From contig FPKD01000001.1 in NCBI GenBank assembly GCA_900119625.1, positions 434,001 through 498,000 of the forward strand: 64,000 nt of DNA, written 5' to 3'. The notes beneath the pieces are model-generated. The model ran no database searches. It worked only from the letters and a program-made list of their open reading frames with translations, and had not been told where the DNA came from. Each line of letters begins with the position of its first letter. The stretch's first letter is position 1. A program made the position numbers and the translations under genes. Positions 24,678-32,982 of the stretch are shown piece by piece. Origin of the DNA: Olsenella sp. kh2p3. Lineage in GTDB: Bacteria; Actinomycetota; Coriobacteriia; Coriobacteriales; Atopobiaceae.

Positions 24678-25883
24678 CTACCCGCGCGACTCCTCGCGCT
24701 TCGTGAGCGCCAGCGTGACGCCCACCAGCGCCGCTGCCACCACGGCGAGCACGGCCCCCACCAGGCCAACCGCGCGGATCCCCGGGCCAGAGACCACGAC
24801 ACCTCCCACAAAGGTGCCAAAGGCAATGCCCACGTTAAACGAGAGCGGTTCGAGCGAGCTGGCCAGCGTGAGCGCCTTGGGGTAGCGCCTGCGCGCCACG
24901 TCCATGAAGTGGGACACGCTGGGAATCGACGCCACGTACATGACCAGTCCCAGAAGCATCACCAGAACCAGAGAGCCCGGCATCGACGAGCCCGCCACGT
25001 ACAGCCCTGCGAGAATTGCCGCCTGGGCGAGAAAGTCCGCAACCAGCGCCTTGATGCCAAAGCGCATGTCGACCCAGCCGCTCAGCAGGTTCGAGCCAAA
25101 CGTGATGACTCCGTACAGCACAAGCGCCCCGCTCACGGCCACGGCATCCATCCCCAGCACCTGCTCCATGTACGGCGTCACGTAGCCGTAGAACGTGTAC
25201 ACCGAGCCAATGCCAAACACAAACACAAGCATGCCCGCGATGATGCTTGGCTCGCCAAAGAGGCGCGCCTGCTCACGCGCGGTTGCGGGCTCGTCGGTCT
25301 GGCCACTTCTCGGCATGCAAGCGGCGAGAAGGGCGCTAGCCACAAGCGAGAGAACGAGGGTCCCGTACATGGCAACATGCCATCCGACCGTACTCGCAAG
25401 GATCTTACTAACGCTCGTCGCCACGATAAGCGCAACTGAATAGCTGGCGTACACCAGCGTGAGGGCACCGGACGACCTCTTGGCACCCACCAGCTCTGGG
25501 ATGAAGGTCACGCCAACCGCCAGCAGCGCGCCGGAGATCGACCCCAGCAGCACCCGCGCCGCAAGCAGCATGGCAAAGTTTGGCGCGAACGCCGAGAGCA
25601 CGTTGCCAATGCAAAAAATGACCAAGTAGGCAAGCATCATGGTGTAGCGTCGAAAACGCCCCGTCGCAAGCGCAAGCACCGGCGTCATCACCGCGTATGG
25701 CAGGGCAAAGAGGCTGATGAGCTGGCCGGCCGTGGCAAGCGAGACGCCCATCTCCTCCGCAAGGTTCGACTCGATGCCAATCACAATGAACTCCGAGCAG
25801 CCCAGCACAAAGCCCAGGAGCACGAGAAGGGCCACGCACAGACGCGCGCGGCCCGGCGTAACGCCAGTCACAGTCTCTTCCAC
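24678..25883 (-). CDS. Major facilitator superfamily exporter (DHA1-like)
   Basis: A 401-residue membrane protein with twelve predicted helices. It resembles the AraJ/SotB/YdhP branch of DHA1 proton-driven exporters: GFVLGCSEFIVIGIESNLAEE in helix 1, ALPYAVMTPVLALATGRFRRY with the motif A region between helices 2 and 3, and ARVLLGSISGALLAVG in helix 4. Substrates of this branch include sugars and drugs, and none can be assigned here. The start is GTG at 25883, preceded by GAGGGGG. It stands alone, with 169 bases to the next gene. Confidence 0.85.
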   Translation of the reverse strand: MEETVTGVTPGRARLCVALLVLLGFVLGCSEFIVIGIESNLAEEMGVSLATAGQLISLFALPYAVMTPVLALATGRFRRYTMMLAYLVIFCIGNVLSAFAPNFAMLLAARVLLGSISGALLAVGVTFIPELVGAKRSSGALTLVYASYSVALIVATSVSKILASTVGWHVAMYGTLVLSLVASALLAACMPRSGQTDEPATAREQARLFGEPSIIAGMLVFVFGIGSVYTFYGYVTPYMEQVLGMDAVAVSGALVLYGVITFGSNLLSGWVDMRFGIKALVADFLAQAAILAGLYVAGSSMPGSLVLVMLLGLVMYVASIPSVSHFMDVARRRYPKALTLASSLEPLSFNVGIAFGTFVGGVVVSGPGIRAVGLVGAVLAVVAAALVGVTLALTKREESRG

Positions 25884-26052
25884 GAAACCCCCTCAGAAGA
25901 CGGCAGCAGCCGAGAAGCCTAGCACGCACGTTGCACCGGTCGGCCAACTTTCCCCGAACTGCACGCACGTCTCGCAAAATGCGAGGCACGGAGCCTCGGT
26001 GGCCCCGCGCCTCGCTCGCCTGCTTATCGCATATGCATCTAACGTACCAACG

Positions 26053-27168
26053 CTACTTGACGGTAACGTCCGTCTCCATAATGAACCCGAGGTAGCTTGC
26101 CTTATAGAAGGAACTCACGTCATTTGGCACATCGTACCAGCCCCACTGGTCATCCTTGTTCTTGAGAAGCGCCAGGCAATTCTCGGTGCCACCGTCGTTG
26201 TTGGGCTCACCGCTTGCCCACGAGCTCCACGAGAAGTCATCGCCGTCGACCCACTGCCACGAGTCTCCGTCACGGTAGCCCCCAAGCCAGCACACGCGGA
26301 CGTCGCTGCTGCCAATGGTATCCAACACCTGCTGGTATTCGTCGTCATTGTGAATGACTGCAAGGTAGCCACCATTGCTCTCGCAGTATTGCTTGGCTTC
26401 CTCCCATGTCACGGCCTGCTGGACAAGCTCGAAGTGATGCTCGATTCGTGGCTCAGCACCCTGGGAGACGACCAGATCGACAGAGGTTCCCGGATCGGCA
26501 TCAGAGCCAGCGGAGACGCCCTGAGAGATCACAGACCCCTCCTCGACACTAGAGCTGTACTCCTTTGTGACCTCCCCAAGCTTCAGCCCCAGGTCCTGCA
26601 GCTTGTGTGTTGCCTCGTCGTAGGAAAGCCCACTCAGGTCGGGCACGGTCACAGAGCCAGCCTCCTGCGCAGCGTCATCGCTCTTCTCGGACGCCGCATC
26701 GGCGGTGCTCGCGGTGGAAGGCTGTGCATCACTGCCGGTGGTTGAGAATGGCCCCAGCTTAAGCTGGTACATAGCGAACGCGCCACCCGCACAGACAGCA
26801 ACGATGGCAACGATCACAACCGCAACAACCCAGCCGTGAGACTTCTTGCCACCCCCCGCCTTGGCTTCTCCCTCGGGCGGCTGCGCGTAGGGGGCACTGT
26901 ATTGCTGGGATGTGCCGTACGGGGACGCGCTGTCCTGCGGCGCACCGTACTGGGGAGCAGACGAGGGAGCCGCGCCACCGAACCCCTGCTGAGGCGGCAT
27001 CTGCAAGCGTTGGGTCTCCGCAGCTGTGGAATCCGCGGCAGCATTGGGGCTCACGCTCTCCGCGGCCCCTGCCACGGGCTTGGATCCCGAACGCCTGACC
27101 GGAGCGCCGCAGTTGGTGCAGAAGGCAGCATTGTCATCTATCTGGGCCCCGCAGTTCGTACAAAACAT
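26053..27168 (-). CDS. Zinc-ribbon membrane protein with PASTA and C-type lectin domains
   Basis: A 371-residue protein of unusual make-up. Residues 3-20 form a C4 zinc ribbon (Cys 3, 6, 17, 20), followed by a Gln/Pro/Tyr-rich linker and one membrane helix at about 113-134. A PASTA domain spans about 171-236 (VTVPDLSGLSYDEATHKLQD) and a C-type lectin-like domain about 243-368. The lectin part shows TWEEAKQYCESNGGYLAVI, CWLGG, WQWVDG and WASGEPNN with an EPN mannose-type motif, but the final Cys of the usual FICE is Met (FIME). The ribbon should face the cytoplasm and PASTA plus lectin the outside. GAGAGG precedes ATG 27168. PASTA normally belongs to kinases or penicillin-binding proteins; here a kinase lies in the same locus. 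Confidence 0.85.
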   Translation of the reverse strand: MFCTNCGAQIDDNAAFCTNCGAPVRRSGSKPVAGAAESVSPNAAADSTAAETQRLQMPPQQGFGGAAPSSAPQYGAPQDSASPYGTSQQYSAPYAQPPEGEAKAGGGKKSHGWVVAVVIVAIVAVCAGGAFAMYQLKLGPFSTTGSDAQPSTASTADAASEKSDDAAQEAGSVTVPDLSGLSYDEATHKLQDLGLKLGEVTKEYSSSVEEGSVISQGVSAGSDADPGTSVDLVVSQGAEPRIEHHFELVQQAVTWEEAKQYCESNGGYLAVIHNDDEYQQVLDTIGSSDVRVCWLGGYRDGDSWQWVDGDDFSWSSWASGEPNNDGGTENCLALLKNKDDQWGWYDVPNDVSSFYKASYLGFIMETDVTVK

Positions 27169-27196
27169 GGCACAATCCTCTCTGCCTCCAAGGCGG

Positions 27197-28540
27197 CTAT
27201 TCGCTCGTTCCAGAAGCGCTCGACGTTGCAACAACGGCATCCGAGGGAGAAAGCACACTTCCGTCCTCGCTCATCCGCCCAAGCTTCACTCGCAGTATGC
27301 GGGCAACGGACTCATTGATGCGGTCCTCTGTAATCTCGCCGCTGTTGACCGCGTCGAAAACGCCCTGATAAGCGGCCTGCAAATCCGCCGGCATCAGCAC
27401 CATGTCGGCACCGGCCTCAATCGCGCGCACGGCAACCTGGTCGCTCGAGACCACATCGGTCACGGCACCCATGCCCATGGAGTCGGTAATCACAATGCCC
27501 TCGTAGCCAAGCTGCTCGCGCAGCACGCCCGTGATAATGGTGGGACTGATGCTCGCGGGGTCATCGTTGCCCGTCACCTGCGGGCACGAGAGGTGCCCCA
27601 CCATAATGAACGGCACTCCCGCCGAGATGGCGCTCTGGAAGGGGACCAGCTCTTCAGCAGACATCTCGTCCAGCGTCTTTTGAGAGTAGATGCTCGAGCT
27701 GTGCGAATCTCCCTCGGCGCCCCCTATCCCCGGAAAGTGCTTTGCGCAGCATAGAATCTGCCCGTCCAGGAATCCCTTCACCTGGGACTCCACCATCGGC
27801 GCCACCACATCAGACGTTGAGCCAAACGAGCGCCTTTCCATAGTGGTGCTGCTGGTGTTCGCAATGTCTGCGTCGGGCGCAAAGTCCACGTTGAAGCCAA
27901 GGTCGGTGAGGTAGCCGGCTATATGATTGGCTACGTTGTACGCGTTCGAGGTGTCACCCGTGGCGCCCACGTCACGCATGTCGCCCACGTTTGCGATGTC
28001 AAAGCCGCTGTTGCCGCCAACGCGAGAAACCGTACCGCCTTCCTCGTCCACGCAAAGGAATAGCGGCAGACCCTCGACTTCCTGCGCGTACGACTGGGTG
28101 TTCTGGAGCATCGCACGGGTTTGCTCGGAATCCTGCAGGTTCGCCGCAAAGTACACGACGCCTCCCACGGGCATTTGCTCCAAGGCAGACTTGGTGGCAT
28201 CGCCTGCCTGGACCACCTGTCCAACGCCCGTAAGCGACTCGGGCCGCACCACAAAGAGCTGCGCAACCTTCTGCTCGAGCGTCATCTGGCCGAGCTTCTC
28301 CTGGACCCGTCCCTCCAGCTGCTCCTGGGGCGAGAGCACCGGGGCATCGCTCGTCACAGCCTCCCCGCCGTTGTCTGCACTCTCCGCTTGCTGAGAAGCG
28401 GCATCTGACGTGTTGCTCAGCTGATGCGCAGCGATGAGCCCACCGGCCACCGCACCAGCCGCTACGACGGCGGCAGTGAGTGCACGTCGCCGTGTTACGT
28501 TGCGCTTCTTGCTGCTATTGGTTGCATAATGCTTGGCCAC
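27197..28540 (-). CDS. Membrane-anchored GH3 beta-N-acetylhexosaminidase-like hydrolase
   Basis: Probably removes terminal N-acetylglucosamine or a related sugar outside the membrane. The 447-residue protein has an N-terminal basic stretch (VTRRRALTAA) and a hydrophobic helix (about 18-40) without a lipobox, then the GH3 domain. Seen are CVDEEGGTVSR, the NagZ-type loop KHFPGIGGAEGDSH (267-280) with its catalytic His, and IVITDSMGMGAV with the nucleophile Asp 353. NagZ itself is cytoplasmic; an anchored homologue suggests action on wall or host glycans. The GTG start at 28540 follows AGGGATGG. It lies 28 bases from the lectin gene and 29 bases from the propeller gene, inside the zinc-ribbon array. 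Confidence 0.87.
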   Translation of the reverse strand: MAKHYATNSSKKRNVTRRRALTAAVVAAGAVAGGLIAAHQLSNTSDAASQQAESADNGGEAVTSDAPVLSPQEQLEGRVQEKLGQMTLEQKVAQLFVVRPESLTGVGQVVQAGDATKSALEQMPVGGVVYFAANLQDSEQTRAMLQNTQSYAQEVEGLPLFLCVDEEGGTVSRVGGNSGFDIANVGDMRDVGATGDTSNAYNVANHIAGYLTDLGFNVDFAPDADIANTSSTTMERRSFGSTSDVVAPMVESQVKGFLDGQILCCAKHFPGIGGAEGDSHSSSIYSQKTLDEMSAEELVPFQSAISAGVPFIMVGHLSCPQVTGNDDPASISPTIITGVLREQLGYEGIVITDSMGMGAVTDVVSSDQVAVRAIEAGADMVLMPADLQAAYQGVFDAVNSGEITEDRINESVARILRVKLGRMSEDGSVLSPSDAVVATSSASGTSE

Positions 28541-28569
28541 GATAGGTCCATCCCTGCTCGAGTGACGTA

Positions 28570-30552
28570 CTAATTCGCATATGTATTCTGTGGCTCTCCG
28601 TCGAGGCTATAGGTATCCGCAGAGTAAACGGCACCCCCTCCGTTGCCACCACCAAGGACGACAAGGTGATCTCCGCTCGAGCAGATTGCATAGGGCAAAG
28701 TTTGGCCCAAGTCGAGACTGGCCGTTGTCTTGTTTCCGTCAGATCCGTATATCCCAAGCAGCGGTACGGAACTCTCGCCAGTGGAGTAGATGATGGTGTA
28801 GACAGTGTCATCCACGACGTTAAAGAATCTCGAGAATACCTCGCCATCGTTCGCCTGGGCGAGGGTCGAGACGTTCGAGCCATCCAAGTCCATTGACATT
28901 ATTTCCCCCGGGGATCCTCCATCTAGATGATCCCTCGTGCACATGTAGATTTTTCCGTCTTGAACAAAAAGGCTCATGACCTCGACATTCAGGTACAAGG
29001 CTATCTCCGTTTCGTCGGAACCGTCGAGCTTGATTGAAACGATGTCTGACGAATACGCACTGTCGATATCGGAGCCGAAGTCATCGAGGGAGTTAGCGGC
29101 ATAGTACAGCCGACCATCATCCATAAAAATGGGGATGTCCTGCGTGCCATCGACGGTAAATTCCGAAAGTTTCTGCTGGTTGGAGCCGTCTTCGTCCATG
29201 GACCACAGTTCAAAGGTCTGCTCGGGGTCGTCTCCTCCCCAACCCACGTAGTAGCCAAGGACAAAGTAGAGCTTCTGCCCGTACAGGTAGAGCTGCCTGA
29301 TGGCATAGGTGCCATCCAGGTCATAAATCCAGTCCAGCCCATCGCCGTCAGGCAGGTGATAGAGCTGCTGGGGGTTCGAGCCATCGGTCCCTACCGACCA
29401 AATTGACGCCCCCATCCTGCCACCGCTCGTCTGCATCACAAAGTAGAGGGTGTCTCCGCTGAGGTTGAGGCCGTAGCAGTATGAGGTAGTCTCAGAGCCT
29501 GTCTCATCTGCAAAAACCTGTTCGGGAGAGGAACCGTCGTTCTTTGCGCGATAGATTCCCCCCAGGGACTTTGAGTAGAAATAGTCATAGGTTCCATCGC
29601 TTGCTGCCAGGGCATTGTTAGCGTAGTTGGACGGCATGTTGCCGACGAGGGAGGCAAGCGCCTCGTCGCGCTTGGCAGTCGCGACCTGGGAGAGGCTTTG
29701 TGCCTTCCCGTTGTCGTTGGGGTCCTGCGATGCCGCGGCAACGGCGGCGGCGATCTGCTCATCCGTCACCCTCGCCGGGTCGGCGGGAGTCAGCGTGATG
29801 ATGGCGTCGGAGCCGTCCGCACTCCCGTCACTTTGGCCGGATCCGCCTGCGTTCACGCTGTTCTGTATGACCTCGGGAACCGCGGCGACCGCTTCAATGG
29901 GATTGTATGAGGGCACCGAAATCGTGACGGGATCCTCGGGCACCTCATAGATAGACCCATCCGCCAGTATGGGCGAGGCCTCGACCGTGGCCTCGTAGGA
30001 GCCGGGTGAGAGGGAGAGCCCGCCGCCGTCTGCGTCGACATACCCGGTCTTGTCGACTGACTTGCCGTCAGAGTCGGCACCCGTAACGTGCAGCGGGATG
30101 CGTGTGGCGTCGTTGCTGTAGTTGGGTGCCTCAACCTTTATCGAGACCTGGCGCTCTGCGTGATTGCCGTACCACCAGAGGCCAACGCCTCCCGCAACCA
30201 CCACGGCAGCGCAGATGCCCGCAACCAGCACCCCACGGTGCTTTTTCTTGGGCTTAGGCGGCTGGGGAACAGGCTGAGAAGCACTACCCGCGGGTGGCAC
30301 GACGGGCTGGCGCATGGCTGTAGACGGCGATGCAGCAGGCATCGGCGTAGTAGCAGCTGGCGAGGCGGCGGGAGGCGGCGCGGCCTGCCCTACGTCCACC
30401 CTCTTGCCGCAGGAGGAGCAGAACGTCGCGCCCTCCCTGAGCGGCGCCCCGCACCACGGGCAATGGCGCACGGCATGTTTGATTGGCGATCCGCACTCCG
30501 GGCAAAACGCCGAATCATCGGGTATCTGCGCCCTGCACTTCGGACAAAACAT
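28570..30552 (-). CDS. Double zinc-ribbon membrane protein with outer beta-propeller
   Basis: A 660-residue protein. Two C4 ribbons (Cys 3, 6, 17, 20 and 31, 34, 45, 48) precede a Pro/Ala-rich linker and a membrane helix at about 107-127. Residues about 135-210 form a domain shared with the next gene (APNYSNDATRIPLHVTGAD ... ASPILADGSIYEVP), and about 255-300 a shared helical region. Residues about 310-650 contain repeated strands ending in DGSNPQQL, DGSNQQKL, DGSDETEI and DGSNVSTL, as in DUF5050-like or TolB-like propellers. The propeller should lie outside the cell. Function is unknown; by analogy it may sense or bind cell-wall material. Confidence 0.8.
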   Translation of the reverse strand: MFCPKCRAQIPDDSAFCPECGSPIKHAVRHCPWCGAPLREGATFCSSCGKRVDVGQAAPPPAASPAATTPMPAASPSTAMRQPVVPPAGSASQPVPQPPKPKKKHRGVLVAGICAAVVVAGGVGLWWYGNHAERQVSIKVEAPNYSNDATRIPLHVTGADSDGKSVDKTGYVDADGGGLSLSPGSYEATVEASPILADGSIYEVPEDPVTISVPSYNPIEAVAAVPEVIQNSVNAGGSGQSDGSADGSDAIITLTPADPARVTDEQIAAAVAAASQDPNDNGKAQSLSQVATAKRDEALASLVGNMPSNYANNALAASDGTYDYFYSKSLGGIYRAKNDGSSPEQVFADETGSETTSYCYGLNLSGDTLYFVMQTSGGRMGASIWSVGTDGSNPQQLYHLPDGDGLDWIYDLDGTYAIRQLYLYGQKLYFVLGYYVGWGGDDPEQTFELWSMDEDGSNQQKLSEFTVDGTQDIPIFMDDGRLYYAANSLDDFGSDIDSAYSSDIVSIKLDGSDETEIALYLNVEVMSLFVQDGKIYMCTRDHLDGGSPGEIMSMDLDGSNVSTLAQANDGEVFSRFFNVVDDTVYTIIYSTGESSVPLLGIYGSDGNKTTASLDLGQTLPYAICSSGDHLVVLGGGNGGGAVYSADTYSLDGEPQNTYAN

Positions 30553-30635
30553 GATGCTTCTCTCTTCTCGATTGCCTGACTGGTGCCAACCCAGTCCGCT
30601 CTATCGCATCCCAGTCCCAGGACCTTGCGGGCTGC

Positions 30636-31793
30636 TTACTGACCATACGCCGCAGAGATTACGAGGTCATTGTCATCGAGGGTTACCAGGAGCACGCTGC
30701 TGTACTCATACTCGGTCTCCCATCCCGATTGTTCACCCCAGTCTGTGATGATGTATTGCACGTAGTAGGTACTGCCATCGGACCCAAGGATCTCTGGGTC
30801 ATGAGCGCGCAGCGGATACGCACCGTCAGACGGATCGAGACCGTGAGCAAAGGAGCCCGTTGTCGATCCGATATAAGGATCGATCGATGCGTGCCAATCG
30901 GCATCCGATATCAAGGTTACGGAGTCGCTAGACGTGTAGTTTCCACTGGGGCTCACTGCGTTGGTCTCGTACGCAATCGTAAAGTCCATAGCCACCTGCT
31001 GGCGCTTGGCCTCCCTGGCAGCCTTGTTTGCAGCCACGGCGTTGTCGCGCCAGGTAACAGCAGCCTGGGCGAGTGTTTCGGCCCTCCCGTCATCATTGGG
31101 GTCCGCCTCGGCAGCAGCCTTCGCAGCAGCAATCTGGTCGTCTGTCACGCTCGCCGGATCATCCACAGTCGCGAACTCGATCGTCTCGTCTACGGAAGTC
31201 TCGTCGGCATCCCCCACCGTGACACTTGCTGAATCCGCCGGAACCGAATACAGCGAACCATCTTCAAGTATGGGCGATGCAACGACACGAATCTCGTAGT
31301 CGCCCTGGAGCAGAGAGAGACTTGGATCATCAAGCCCCACATACTCCGTGCGGTCCACGGAATTACCGTCCAAATCCGTGCCCGTAATCTCGAGCGGAAT
31401 GCGAGTCGCCGCAGAGGTGTATCCCGGAGCCACTATCGTAAGTTGGATGGTACGCTCGGCATGGGCTGCATCCCAAGCCGCCTGCTCAGCAGCCTTCCTA
31501 TCCTGGTCGGCCTTCCACCACAAGCCGCCTCCAACAGCCGCGATGGCAAGCACCACCACGAGCGCCACGGCAAGCCCTTTGTAGCGCCGGCGGCCCTTCT
31601 TGGGAGACTCCGCATCCTTTGCGCCCTGGCCAACGGAATCTGGCACGGGAACCCCATTTGGCTGTACCGGAAGTGGCGTCGGCTCGGTAGCCCGAGCGCT
31701 GCCCATGTCAGCAACATTAAGCGGCGCCCCACAGTTGGGGCAAAACGCCGCATCCTCGCGATCAATTCTCGCCCCGCAATTGCTGCAATACAT
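30636..31793 (-). CDS. Zinc-ribbon membrane protein, paralogue of the propeller protein without the propeller
   Basis: A 385-residue protein with one C4 ribbon (Cys 3, 6, 18, 21), a membrane helix at about 72-93 and an outer part. Residues about 115-190 match the propeller protein closely (ATRIPLEITGTDLDGNSVDR, VASPILEDGSLYSVPADS). The following helical piece (DPASVTDDQIAAAKAAAEAD, DPNDDGRAETLAQA) also matches; then the two proteins diverge. The C-terminal 130 residues (YETNAVSPSGNYTSSDSV ...) are not recognised. The start at 31793 is supported by GGGAGGCGAGA; a frame extension to 31811 overlaps the upstream pseudogene stop. The pair probably arose by tandem duplication with C-terminal exchange. 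Confidence 0.78.
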   Translation of the reverse strand: MYCSNCGARIDREDAAFCPNCGAPLNVADMGSARATEPTPLPVQPNGVPVPDSVGQGAKDAESPKKGRRRYKGLAVALVVVLAIAAVGGGLWWKADQDRKAAEQAAWDAAHAERTIQLTIVAPGYTSAATRIPLEITGTDLDGNSVDRTEYVGLDDPSLSLLQGDYEIRVVASPILEDGSLYSVPADSASVTVGDADETSVDETIEFATVDDPASVTDDQIAAAKAAAEADPNDDGRAETLAQAAVTWRDNAVAANKAAREAKRQQVAMDFTIAYETNAVSPSGNYTSSDSVTLISDADWHASIDPYIGSTTGSFAHGLDPSDGAYPLRAHDPEILGSDGSTYYVQYIITDWGEQSGWETEYEYSSVLLVTLDDNDLVISAAYGQ

Positions 31794-31807
31794 TCTCGCC
31801 TCCCGCG

Positions 31808-32049
31808 TCAATTCGAGCAGAACTCAGAACAATAAACCTCGGGCTTTAGGGCTTGGCCACCTGCAGCGCTTCCGTAGTCCTTAACCTTGGCACCATACGT
31901 GGGGCAGAACTTGGCACCTGGCCAAAGGCGTGAGCCGCAATTGGAGCAAAACGAGGGCTGGGCGGCTGAACCTGGAACGTCTTTGGGCGGTTGGCCTGAT
32001 GAACCACAGCGGTACTGAGGGACTGGTCAACCTCAACCATATCCTCCAT
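31808..32049 (-). pseudogene. Frameshifted short zinc-ribbon gene
   Basis: From ATG 32049 (after GAGGGAATTTGTC) the frame reads MEDMVEVDQS and then loses sense. Restoring one C in the CCC run at 32019-32021 joins it to a second frame reading PQYRCGSSGQPP, then FCSNCGSRLWPGAKFCPTYG, which ends at 31808-31810. The joined product would be about 80 residues with a C4 zinc-ribbon pattern, except that the fourth Cys is Tyr. The one-base frameshift plus the lost ligand suggest real decay rather than a read error, but the homopolymer makes a sequencing error possible. It lies in the zinc-ribbon array between two intact members. Confidence 0.65.
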
Positions 32050-32088
32050 GACAAATTCCCTCGTGTTGATATGCCTGTAAGACGATGC

Positions 32089-32928
32089 CTAGCCGAGCTT
32101 GTGGCCGCAGGAGAAGCAGAACTTCTCGCCAGGGGCAACCTCGGCACCGCAGTTGGGGCACACGTTTGGCGCAGGCGTTGCGGGGGCAGCCTCGGCTTCC
32201 GCAGGCATGACGGTAAGGCCGGAGTCATCGGCTTCGATGGCGGGTGCGGGCTCGGGCGCCTGGACGGGTGCATTCTGCTCGGCCTGCACCTGAGGGGCTG
32301 CGGCGACCGGCGTCGGCTCTGGAGCCGGGGCAGGCTCAGCCACCGGCATGGCAACGGGCTCGGGTGCCACAGCCGGCGCGGGTGCGGGGGCTGGCGCTGG
32401 CGCAGGGGCCGGTGCGGGGGCATCGACGCGGGTGCCGCAGTTCATGCAGAACACGTCATCCGGTCCCATGGGCGCACCGCACGTTGGGCACGTGCGACCA
32501 CCAGGCACGGGGACCATGGCGGGGGTAACGGGCGCCTGTGCGGCCATCACCTGGGCAATGGGAAGGCCGCAGCCCCTGCAGAACAGGTCCGTCGCGGAGA
32601 CAACAGACCCGCAGTTGGGGCAGCGATACGTCTGAGCCGCAGCAGTCTCTGCTGCCTGCTCTGCCTTAATCTGCTCAATCTGCGCCTCGAGTGACGCTCG
32701 CTGCGCGTCAATGCTCGCAATGCCGTTGTAGAGGGGCTCACGACCAGCCGTGAAAGCGGGGTTGCCCTTCGTCATGTCGTAAAGGCTCGCGCCAAGCTGT
32801 GCAGCCATGTTCTGGCGCTGCTTCATGAGCTCGTTTATCTGCATGTTGAGCTGAGCGGTCTTGCCCGACCTGCTCACAGTGTTGACCCCACGGTTAAGAG
32901 AGTTCGAGACGTTATCCAAGAATCCCAT
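32089..32928 (-). CDS. Soluble triple zinc-ribbon protein with coiled coil and Ala-Pro linker
   Basis: A 279-residue protein without a membrane helix. Residues about 25-95 are helical and likely coiled coil (INELMKQRQNMAAQLGASLY, SLEAQIEQIKAEQAAE). Three C4 ribbons follow: Cys 103, 106, 117, 120; 147, 150, 161, 164; and 257, 260, 271, 274. Ribbons two and three are separated by about 90 residues rich in Ala-Pro, with an unbroken (AP) run at about 170-187, which would be a stiff rod. GGGGGACAAGCA precedes the ATG at 32928. In the array it is the member best suited to act as a cytoplasmic bridge between ribbon-bearing membrane proteins; that is inference. Confidence 0.8.
   Translation of the reverse strand: MGFLDNVSNSLNRGVNTVSRSGKTAQLNMQINELMKQRQNMAAQLGASLYDMTKGNPAFTAGREPLYNGIASIDAQRASLEAQIEQIKAEQAAETAAAQTYRCPNCGSVVSATDLFCRGCGLPIAQVMAAQAPVTPAMVPVPGGRTCPTCGAPMGPDDVFCMNCGTRVDAPAPAPAPAPAPAPAPAVAPEPVAMPVAEPAPAPEPTPVAAAPQVQAEQNAPVQAPEPAPAIEADDSGLTVMPAEAEAAPATPAPNVCPNCGAEVAPGEKFCFSCGHKLG
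32376..32428. repeat. Low-complexity GCGGGTGC-type repeat (Ala-Pro coding)
   Basis: A purely coding repetitive tract inside the triple-ribbon gene, which on the minus strand encodes alternating Ala and Pro. Length variation by slippage is possible here. Confidence 0.7.
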
Positions 32929-32982
32929 TGCTTGTCCCCCATCGTTGTTGTTGCTCAGACCGGTACATCAACTTAGCGCTGG

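Noticed and set aside
32376..32428. Tandem repeat as a mobile or regulatory element
   Set aside because: It is in frame, encodes an Ala-Pro linker and is flanked by zinc ribbons, so it is protein-coding low complexity.
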